64,000 nucleotides of DNA, from the NCBI GenBank assembly GCA_037176845.1, contig JAYKXP010000030.1, forward strand, positions 1 to 64,000. Direction: 5' to 3'. The stretch comes from Paramarasmius palmivorus. Taxonomy: Eukaryota > Basidiomycota > Agaricomycetes > Agaricales > Marasmiaceae. Shown here piece by piece: positions 11,901 through 19,313 of the stretch (positions within the stretch are counted from its first letter, which is position 1; every line of letters begins with the position of its first letter). The position numbers and the translations under genes were made by a program. Under the pieces are notes generated by a model. It was not told where the DNA came from. It did not search any database and saw only the letters and a list, made by a program, of their open reading frames with translations.

Positions 11901-12172
11901 GGAAGGAAGCAGCAGAAGATCTTCTCTGGGCATATGGCTGCCTAGAAGAATGGACCACCGCCCATCCCTTCCAGCTTCAAAAGGCACCCAGTTCATCTCA
12001 AAGTCGACCACCCGCATCTCAAAGTCGACCACCCGCATCTCAAAGTCGACCACCAGCATCTCAAAGCCGATCTCGAGGTCGCGTATCTTCGCAAGGCGGC
12101 ACGGCTCAAAAACGCTCACCATCAAGCGCGCCGTCTAAAGAACCCGCAAGCAAGAAGCCCCGGTGTAGCTAG
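8935..12172 (+). CDS. Long lineage-specific protein of the dioxygenase module
   Basis: Seven exons join in frame: 8935-9672, 9722-10263, 10318-10446, 10497-10948, 10998-11090, 11140-11199 and 11253-12172. All six introns are 49-54 bp GT-AG. The N-terminus is Ser/Lys-rich, with an SK repeat and a long Asp/Glu run. A central block with FYNHKNKDKR and FYMSHPKYSDKCRKVYKKRYPDL, then a segment around VCLVVGKPP and FFHSGKNKDGKKW, looks conserved. The C-terminal block (near 11450-11960) is Trp-rich (WVRRAL, ESYWEYWSTLSPSWR, GQNGMLLPLVCLKWYF). The tail has SQSRPPA repeats and a basic KKPR end. It resembles large agaric proteins of unknown function that lie next to TET/JBP-like genes; no enzyme motif is recognised. 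It is downstream of and co-directional with the dioxygenase, so a partner role is plausible but unproven. Confidence 0.7.
11994..12070 (+). repeat. 21-bp coding minisatellite
   Basis: About 3.6 copies of a 21-bp unit (CATCTCAAAGTCGACCACCC plus G) encode the repeated heptapeptide SQSRPPA near the C-terminus of the long module protein. The copies are almost identical, implying recent slippage. Confidence 0.9.
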
Positions 12173-12713
12173 CGTGTTTTCCCCAAGTATGTGCTTTCAC
12201 ACTAAGCGATCCTATCTAACATACATTACCCAGACAACGCTTTCGATAACCAACGCTCCGTCCGCTCCTCGGTATTTTTTTGATAACAGGACGACCTCGT
12301 TTTCAATAACTCAGCCAGTATATTTTTTGATAACCAAAGTTCCACTCCTCAGCATCTTTTTTAATAACCGGACGACCTCATTTTCGATAACCAAAGCTGT
12401 GCTCCCCGTTTGTTTTTGTTTTTTTTTCGATAACCCTCGTTGTTTTCAATTAACCTACATTTGAGTGCCTAGTGTTTTTTAGCTCACTACTCATGCACCC
12501 TGCTTCTTTTCAAATATAACAAACACCTTTTGTTATGCCTATCTTTTTGAAAACGACCCCTTTTTTATCCTGTAAAGTATCTCATACTTTTTTTTGAAAA
12601 CATCCTGGTTTTGATTCAAAGCACTATTGAAAACAAGCACCGTCCACGTTTTTTGTAATAAGGCCCCCGACGTATGTCGGACATTTTTGTAATAAACCTA
12701 CCGCCTCGACTGA
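12173..12713. other. Spacer with scattered GATAAC/AATAAC motifs
   Basis: No gene is visible. From about 12240 to 12450 the motif T(n)-GATAAC or AATAAC recurs at least seven times, partly in longer repeated blocks such as GACGACCTC followed by TTTTC and (G/A)ATAAC. It lies between the stop of the module protein and the retroelement protease frame. It could be a 3' untranslated region or an eroded 5' part of the retroelement. Confidence 0.5.
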
Positions 12714-12815
12714 ACTAGGACACGTCGAGAGTATGCGACAAAAATAGGGAAGTATTCTACGCCTACTATTTTTAATGATCGTTTTGACGATGATACTCGT
12801 ATCACGTCGGTCACT

Positions 12816-13481
12816 ATGACTATGGTCGACGATGAAGGTCAGACTCGCCATTATAAGATGGAAGATCTGGACGTCGGAGACTCAGTTATGTCTGACTTTC
12901 TTGCTCAGTGCGCAGGAGCACTTTTGAAGTCACCGGAGGCCACGAAGCTTTTCGCTATGGTCACTGGGATCATAGAGATCACCATTAACGGTGTCACTTT
13001 CCTTGCTATGATTGATACGGGTTCAGAGTTGAACATAGGCAGTATCGATCTTCCAGATCGTACTGGTTGCGCAGTTGATTTCGGTGGTAGAAACTGGAGC
13101 CTCAAGGGCATCCATGGACAGCCAGAGCCTCTTCAAGGTGTTATCGTTGGTGCACCTATGAGGATCGGCGGGCATGACTTCCCTCATCATATTTTTATTT
13201 CACACAAGAAGATGGAGAAACAGGACATCATTCTAGGACAACCGTTCTTGGTTTGGTACGGAGCTCGCCTTCAGTATCACTGGAGCGGCCACGTCAAGCT
13301 CTACCTTTGGGAAGATCCCGACGTCCAGAAAGCTCCTTCGATTTCGATTTCCATCACCAATCCCAAGGACCCTCGTATTAAAGCTTCAGTTAACGCTTCT
13401 CAATTCTTCCTAGCCGATCCAGATCCGATTTCGTTCAAAGCCTCTGTTGAAGAGGTAGATGACGAGGAGTATTTTTATTGA
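12816..13481 (+). CDS. Retroelement aspartic protease frame
   Basis: Encodes about 221 residues from the first ATG; the frame is open from 12714. The motif FLAMIDTGSELN is the active-site DTG(S) of retropepsin-like proteases, and DIILGQPFL is the typical downstream flap/helix region. It would process the retroelement polyprotein. No zinc knuckle or capsid sequence precedes it, so gag is missing or unrecognisable. It overlaps the start of the RT frame, which lies in the -1 frame relative to it, with a T-rich sequence in the overlap. Confidence 0.8.
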   Translation: MTMVDDEGQTRHYKMEDLDVGDSVMSDFLAQCAGALLKSPEATKLFAMVTGIIEITINGVTFLAMIDTGSELNIGSIDLPDRTGCAVDFGGRNWSLKGIHGQPEPLQGVIVGAPMRIGGHDFPHHIFISHKKMEKQDIILGQPFLVWYGARLQYHWSGHVKLYLWEDPDVQKAPSISISITNPKDPRIKASVNASQFFLADPDPISFKASVEEVDDEEYFY

Positions 13482-16400
13482 GGAGCTCGCGTAAAGCGGT
13501 CTCCCGCGAGTCTCCCCCTGTTTTTGGGAGATCGCTAGACGCTCTAGTAAAGGGCGACATAGACTCAGAGTTTGATACCTTATTCAACGTTCTTCCTAAT
13601 CATGCTTACGATTCACTTCTATATCGATATTTCATTTCCTCTGCTAGTTCTTATCCTACTGATGCATCACTCAAGCATTCCTCTTGGATGCGACGAGTTT
13701 TCTTGCCACCTGATCAACAGGTATATTCTTGTAATGCAGCTACGACAGCTCGGAAGTACAAGCCCGTTGCTCGCAAGTATCGACCGGTACCAACGTACTT
13801 TCCTAATCCTCAGGCTCAAGAGTTCAAGCCCATTCCGCCTCCAGAACTTCTTGAACTTCCCATACATCCTCCCCCGCAAGAGACTTTGCGTTTCGGTGAC
13901 CGGGTCACCAAAGAGCGGTTGGAGTTAATGTGGGCGAACGTAGACGAGACGGTTCGCGCAGATTTATCCGCTGATGAGCGGGATCTCATTTCCTACATCG
14001 TCCTTCGACGAGAAAAAGCTTTCGCGTTTGATTTTACTGAAAAGGGTTTCTTTTCTAGAGACTACTATCCCGACTATGAAATCCCAACCATCGAGCACGT
14101 CCCTTGGCAGCGGAAACCTATCCAGATTCCTGTCTCGTTACGAGAAAAGGTGAAGCAACAGGTGTACGCTGAGGAAAAGGCTGGCCGATTTGAGGCTACA
14201 ACATCGAGTTATCGATCGCCTATGTTTCCTGTCCTCAAGAAGAACGGCTCGGTGCGTTTGGTGATAAATCTTGAAGAACTTAACGCGGTAACTATACAAG
14301 ATTCTTCTCTTCCTCCAAATGTCAACGAATTTGCCGAAGACTATCTCGGCTATGCTACTTACGGGTTATTCGATTTATTTTCAGGTTTTGATGCAAGATG
14401 GGTACATGTGCGGTCAAGGCCTCTCCAAGCTTTCCATTCACCAGCGGGAGCCCGACAGCAGTGTACCTTGGTTCAAGGTTACACGAATTCAGTTCAAGAG
14501 TTTCAGCGTTGCGTAGAGCACGCTCTAAGGTACGTCCAGGATGTAGCTACCAACTTTATCGACGATTGTGGCCTTAAGGGTGCACGCTCGCGGTACGAGG
14601 AGGAGCCCATTCCTGGAAATTCAAATATTCGACGTTTCGTTTTCGAGTATGCCCAGAACCTAGACCGCCTACTTGGTACTCTGATTAATGCAGGTATCAC
14701 GGCGTCTGGTTCTAAGGCGATTTTGGTGGCGTATCAATTGAAGATAGTGGGGACGATTGTTAGTCTTGAGGGTTGGATCATCTCGCCAGATCTGGTAGAG
14801 AAGGTCAGACATTGGAAGACGCCTGAAAACGTTTCCGAAGTCAGACAGTTCTTAGGGATCGCGGGGACTGGAAGACGATGGATTAAGGGTTTTGCCCTTG
14901 TCGCAAAGCCAATCACTAAACTCCTCCACAAGACTGAATCCGCTGACGACGTTTTTCTATTTACAGGAGAAGCTCAAGATGCCATGCAAGAGCTCATTCA
15001 TCGTATCACCACGGCGCCCGTTCTCATCCGTATCGACTATGAAGTTGCCGTGCTAGTACCTCGTTCGAACCGTTCCTCTGACGAGGGCCTCGTCATTGTT
15101 GGAGTAGATTCTTCATGGAAAGGCGCAGGTTGGGCGGTATACCAAGTTCGAGAGGGAAAACGACGGCCGGCGCTTTATGGATCGTGTACGTTCAACGAAA
15201 GAGAGCAAAACTACGGGCAGCCCAAGACAGAACTCTATGGGATATTCAGAGCTTTTCGTGAACTACGGCATCGGATATGGGGGCTACACTTTAGGCTTCA
15301 TCATGACGCTAAGTCGTTACCTCAGATGCTGAGGACATTGGATGATGTACCTAACGCACCCATACTCCGGTGGATAGCCTGGATACGCCTCTTCGATTTC
15401 GAACTTCAACATGTACCAGCAGAGTCACATCGTCTCGAAGATGCTCTTTCTCGCCGTCCGGAAGCTCCTGGAGATCCTCCTCATAAGGGAGAAGATCCTG
15501 AGACGTTCCTGGATGCTTTCCTCAACACAGTTTACGCTGGAACACCACCTCCGAGAACGACTCTAACTGAGGCGTTCAGGTATGCTCTGGATCTTCTTCA
15601 TATCAAGCATTCAGCTGCCTCCGCCGACGATTGGTCTGGTGGAGGTCGTCTACCTTTCTTTCATTCATCTTCGATTTCACTGGTACCTTTTCAACTTTCG
15701 AGTCTGCACAATGACGATTTTACGTCTTCAGGAATTTCGGCAGAGGTTCCGTTGAGCAGAAATCTACCGGATTTCTACGTTCGAACGTCCTCTGTTGAAG
15801 TATCAGATTCTTTTCTTCTTGGGGACGAAGTAGTTGAATTAGTTTTCTTGGAATTTCATCACTACGTTGAAGAGCGGTCATATCATTCAACGGGAGCCGG
15901 TCATATGTTTGGCGTTCGAGATCGGGATGGTCCAGACCACTGGGCAGAAGTTCGCCGGTACTTGGAGAACGGTTTCGTTCCAGAGTGGTGTAACAACCAC
16001 AAGTTAAAGATCCGTTTTCAAAAGCAAGCTCGACGTTTTCTTCTACATGATTCTCGTTTGTGGTACGCGCCCAAGAAGAAGTCTAACCGACTTCCACGCC
16101 TGGTGGTAGAGGAAGAGCAGCGTCGAGGAGAGATGATGGCGCAAGCTCATCTTCAAGCTGGCCATAAGGGCCGTGATGCTACTTACAATTTATTACTTGA
16201 CAGATTCTACTGGCCGAACATGTACGACTCAGTCGCGTACTTCGTTCGCTCGTGCATAGAGTGCCAGAAGTACATTCAAGATATGCCTCTCGTTCCATAC
16301 CATGTTTCCTGGCAAGCCCCTCTCCTACGACACTTCAATCTCGACTCTATTCACATGCCGTCTGGCATCGGTGGATACGAGTACATCATTCAAGCTATAG

Positions 16401-17392
16401 AACTGACTATCCTTTGGACAGAAGCCCGCGCTCTCAAAGCCCTCAAGTCATCAGCAGTCGCCAAATTCATCTATGAAGAACTCGTCTCGCGATTCGGGTG
16501 TATCCCAGTTCTCTCTATGGACGGTGGAAGCGAGTTCAAGGGAGAGGTAGAGGCAATGTTGAAAGCGCAGTACAACTGTACTGTCGTGATATCAACGGCC
16601 TATCATCCCCAAGGACAAGCTCCTATCGAGAGAGCTCATCAACCATTGGTGAACGCTATCTTCAAGTGTACCGGAGATGCTAAAGGCTCATGGCCCAAGT
16701 TTCTTCCGGCGGCACTTTTCGCTTCTCGAGTCACGACCAGTAGAGCTACTGGTTATTCTCCTTATTACTTGCTATACGGTGTTCATCCCGTGTTCTCTTT
16801 CAACGCTGCCGAGGCTACCTGGCAAACGCTCGATTGGGACCGGGTACGTACTCACGAAGATCTTCTAGCTATCCGGATTCTTCAGCTACGCCAACGAGAT
16901 GCTTCATGGACTCGCGCTAACGAAGAGATCGTGCGCACGAGAAAGAAGGCTATCGACGATTTGGTGGCCAGGAAAGGTTCTATATTCGATTTCCATGACT
17001 ATGAGCCAGGTATGTATGTATGGCTCAGGGAGTCGCGTTTGGACGAAATCAAGGGCGGTAAAGGAGAGTGGACGTATTCCGGTCCATACATCATCCACGA
17101 GAAGAGGGAGACAGGGTCATTCGTCCTACGAGAGCTCAATGGAGCGATTCTCAAAGGACACGTTCATGCGTCTAGGCTAAGACTTTTCTATTTCAGAAAC
17201 GAAAATCAAACACTCCGCTCGCAAATCCCTTCAAGACCAGCAGTGATTCAAGGAAGAACCTCCATGGCAACGACGATCACCCAATTCCGTCAAGCGGTGA
17301 AAGAACAGGTACGCCTCGAGGCTAGAGAAGCGTTATACGCATCATCCGGACCTCGGGAGTACCGACTCTCTTCGTTCGCCTCAAGGCGATGA
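13478..17392 (+). CDS. Retroelement RT-RNase H-integrase polyprotein
   Basis: One uninterrupted frame of about 1,300 residues. RT lies near residues 200-480, with the acidic motif A context LFDLFSGFDAR and a catalytic FIDD in place of the commoner YxDD. RNase H starts near residue 540 (VGVDSSWKGAGWAVY, with the later acidic residues in TELYGIF and HHDAKSL). Integrase follows: the HHCC zinc site is spread over GHKGRD to CIECQK near residues 890-930, and the catalytic core has Asp in LDSIH, Asp in SMDGGSEF and Glu in PIERAH. The last two are separated by exactly 35 residues, a DX35E core. A GPY-like module (YSGPYIIHEK) sits near the C-terminus. No chromodomain is evident. The true start is unknown; the frame is open from 13463, so it may be made by frameshifting or reinitiation. 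Confidence 0.92.
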   Translation: MRSSRKAVSRESPPVFGRSLDALVKGDIDSEFDTLFNVLPNHAYDSLLYRYFISSASSYPTDASLKHSSWMRRVFLPPDQQVYSCNAATTARKYKPVARKYRPVPTYFPNPQAQEFKPIPPPELLELPIHPPPQETLRFGDRVTKERLELMWANVDETVRADLSADERDLISYIVLRREKAFAFDFTEKGFFSRDYYPDYEIPTIEHVPWQRKPIQIPVSLREKVKQQVYAEEKAGRFEATTSSYRSPMFPVLKKNGSVRLVINLEELNAVTIQDSSLPPNVNEFAEDYLGYATYGLFDLFSGFDARWVHVRSRPLQAFHSPAGARQQCTLVQGYTNSVQEFQRCVEHALRYVQDVATNFIDDCGLKGARSRYEEEPIPGNSNIRRFVFEYAQNLDRLLGTLINAGITASGSKAILVAYQLKIVGTIVSLEGWIISPDLVEKVRHWKTPENVSEVRQFLGIAGTGRRWIKGFALVAKPITKLLHKTESADDVFLFTGEAQDAMQELIHRITTAPVLIRIDYEVAVLVPRSNRSSDEGLVIVGVDSSWKGAGWAVYQVREGKRRPALYGSCTFNEREQNYGQPKTELYGIFRAFRELRHRIWGLHFRLHHDAKSLPQMLRTLDDVPNAPILRWIAWIRLFDFELQHVPAESHRLEDALSRRPEAPGDPPHKGEDPETFLDAFLNTVYAGTPPPRTTLTEAFRYALDLLHIKHSAASADDWSGGGRLPFFHSSSISLVPFQLSSLHNDDFTSSGISAEVPLSRNLPDFYVRTSSVEVSDSFLLGDEVVELVFLEFHHYVEERSYHSTGAGHMFGVRDRDGPDHWAEVRRYLENGFVPEWCNNHKLKIRFQKQARRFLLHDSRLWYAPKKKSNRLPRLVVEEEQRRGEMMAQAHLQAGHKGRDATYNLLLDRFYWPNMYDSVAYFVRSCIECQKYIQDMPLVPYHVSWQAPLLRHFNLDSIHMPSGIGGYEYIIQAIELTILWTEARALKALKSSAVAKFIYEELVSRFGCIPVLSMDGGSEFKGEVEAMLKAQYNCTVVISTAYHPQGQAPIERAHQPLVNAIFKCTGDAKGSWPKFLPAALFASRVTTSRATGYSPYYLLYGVHPVFSFNAAEATWQTLDWDRVRTHEDLLAIRILQLRQRDASWTRANEEIVRTRKKAIDDLVARKGSIFDFHDYEPGMYVWLRESRLDEIKGGKGEWTYSGPYIIHEKRETGSFVLRELNGAILKGHVHASRLRLFYFRNENQTLRSQIPSRPAVIQGRTSMATTITQFRQAVKEQVRLEAREALYASSGPREYRLSSFASRR

Positions 17393-17474
17393 GGTTCTCG
17401 ATAGGATCCTCCTCTCACTATATTAAAGCATTCCTTTTCTTTGATTTCTTTCGTTCTTTCTTCCTTTCCCCTCC

Positions 17475-18374
17475 ATGGCACCCAAACATTCTGGAGTTTT
17501 ATGCCCCACTCTTTCACTTTCCAGGGACGTTCATACTTATTCCTTCTTTCCACGGTTTCTTTCCGAGACGATTCAAAAATACCCGCCTTGCTTTCCTCAT
17601 CGCGTAGAACTGACAGCTATAGATCCACCTGGGAACGGCTCTCACCATCCCCAGTACCTTGCATCCCTTCCGCTCAACTTGCTCGACTACCGCGCTAACG
17701 GTTTCTGCAACATCGAGGAGATAGGCGACGGTACTACATTCATGCTCTCGAACCTTCGAGTAGCCGCTACCAGAGGACTACTAGGCGTACCTATCGGCAT
17801 TCCGTACCATGGTCAACAACGTCAACTCTGCACTATTCCCTACCATTACGAGGTCGAGATGGACGTCGGTTTCACAGACGCGTTCACAACATTACCAGTC
17901 ACTATCACCGTCCACCGTCGTGACCCCTTTCTCACATGGACAGAGATAGAAGACTACCTTTGGGCGCAGGAGAAGAACCCTGCTTTACTCCCGGAGTATG
18001 TCCCGTACCGGTATCGCACTATGCGTGAACCGTGGACGCCGGAACGTTTCGTCTCCTATACCAGACCATTTATTCTTGATACAGATGAGGGCGCTGACGA
18101 TCGTTTGTTTCACAGATATCTTGAGCGGCCAATCCTTGAAGAGAAGGGGCCTCTAGTATTCTCCAACGTTTTCAAGGAGATGTACCTGGGTTGCAAGGCT
18201 AGTGGGATAGGAGTGGAGGATATAGAGTTGTTCATCTCGGCGGCTAGGAGGAAATGGGTCTGTGATAGTCGTATGTGGGCGGAGTGGTGGCTGAAGAATC
18301 CGTTGTTGATGGGATTGGAGGTTCATGGTGACGGGTCAGTCAGCTACGTCGAAGGATACGACTTCGCCGACTGA
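17475..18374 (+). CDS. Extra ORF downstream of retroelement pol
   Basis: About 299 residues from an ATG, only 83 bp after the pol stop and in the same orientation. No signal peptide, membrane helix or known domain is visible, so it does not look like an envelope gene. It is rich in aromatic residues and acidic clusters (TWTEIEDYLWAQEKN, AEWWLKNPLLMG). It could be an accessory retroelement protein, a captured host fragment or a neighbouring gene. Its intact frame and tight spacing to pol favour the first reading. Function unknown. Confidence 0.6.
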   Translation: MAPKHSGVLCPTLSLSRDVHTYSFFPRFLSETIQKYPPCFPHRVELTAIDPPGNGSHHPQYLASLPLNLLDYRANGFCNIEEIGDGTTFMLSNLRVAATRGLLGVPIGIPYHGQQRQLCTIPYHYEVEMDVGFTDAFTTLPVTITVHRRDPFLTWTEIEDYLWAQEKNPALLPEYVPYRYRTMREPWTPERFVSYTRPFILDTDEGADDRLFHRYLERPILEEKGPLVFSNVFKEMYLGCKASGIGVEDIELFISAARRKWVCDSRMWAEWWLKNPLLMGLEVHGDGSVSYVEGYDFAD

Positions 18375-19313
18375 GATACCGAGGACGGTCTCTCAAGCAT
18401 TCCTCTCTGTCGCGGAGTCGATAGGACTCCTGGTAGAAGTGGGACATGGGTAGAGGTGCTGTCGTGCACCTCCGGTTCGAACCTTTTATTCTTTTCTTTA
18501 ACTTTACATATAAATTACGGCTTACTTTATTCTTATACCTTCATAGCAGTTTCATCTCACATTTTCCCTTCCCCTCGCAAACTCTCCATCACATTCCCCT
18601 TGTACGTTCACCCTTTTACGATACGACGAAACGTCAAGCGTATCCGAAGTACGCCGGTACCACCATGCAGTTAATGCACGCCTCGTAACGGTTCGGGGTC
18701 ACCGATACGAGAGGGTCTGGTCAACCCTTCAGCAGTGCCTGCATGTATCAGTCTAGTGGACGCCGGCGGACTGAGGAGAAGCGAAGACGTGGACTCACCT
18801 CAAAATGGGCACTTTATTTATCTTATCGTTATCAAAATTGTTGTACAGCTGTTTGTATTCGCGCACGGACCACCGTGACGCTTACCTGACAACCTGTCAG
18901 AAAAATGTGACATCCTTCCTTCTCTCTTTTTCCCCCCATCTTCGAGCCCGAGAATCGAGTTTCAACGAGCCCCAAGAGCATCCGAGCCTCAACAAGAAAC
19001 CAAAGCATCAAGTATTTCCAATTTCAATCTTTTATTTCCGTTTCGCGGCCTTATCGGTGAATCATCACCGGACTGACGCATTTGGTACCGCCTCGTGTCT
19101 TACACGTTCCCGGGACCTTTTTATTTTCATTCTCATTCCACGACGACGACTCGATTCGTCATTTCTCTACTCTACGCCTATACGGGTAGCCGTTCCGACC
19201 GTGTCATCTGCCTAGTCCTTCCGTGGACTATCTCTATCTTCCTCATCGTATAGTAAGCCTATCCCCTTCCCATCACCTCTACACCCTGATAGCTAACACA
19301 ACACCCAACGCAG
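18375..19313. other. No clear gene
   Basis: Pyrimidine-rich, stop-rich sequence between the retroelement ORF3 and the first recognisable COG3-like exon. It may contain the 3' end of the retroelement, but no repeat of upstream sequence was recognised. Only an intron-like end (acceptor at 19313) is readable at its right edge. Confidence 0.5.

Larger units (their letters stand above)
12714..18374 (+). mobile_element. Ty3/gypsy-type retroelement, ends not found
   Basis: A retroelement coding unit of a fungal Metaviridae type. It has an aspartic protease frame, then RT-RNase H-integrase in that order, then an additional unrelated ORF. The order RT-RNase H-integrase is diagnostic for Ty3/gypsy rather than Ty1/copia. 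No gag is recognisable upstream, and I could not find matching long terminal repeats, a primer-binding site or target-site duplication by eye, so the boundaries are only the limits of the open frames. The pol frame is long and uninterrupted, so the copy may be fairly young. Confidence 0.8.

Noticed and set aside
17475..18374. Envelope-like gene of the retroelement
   Set aside because: No signal peptide, furin-like site or membrane helix, so an envelope call cannot be supported.
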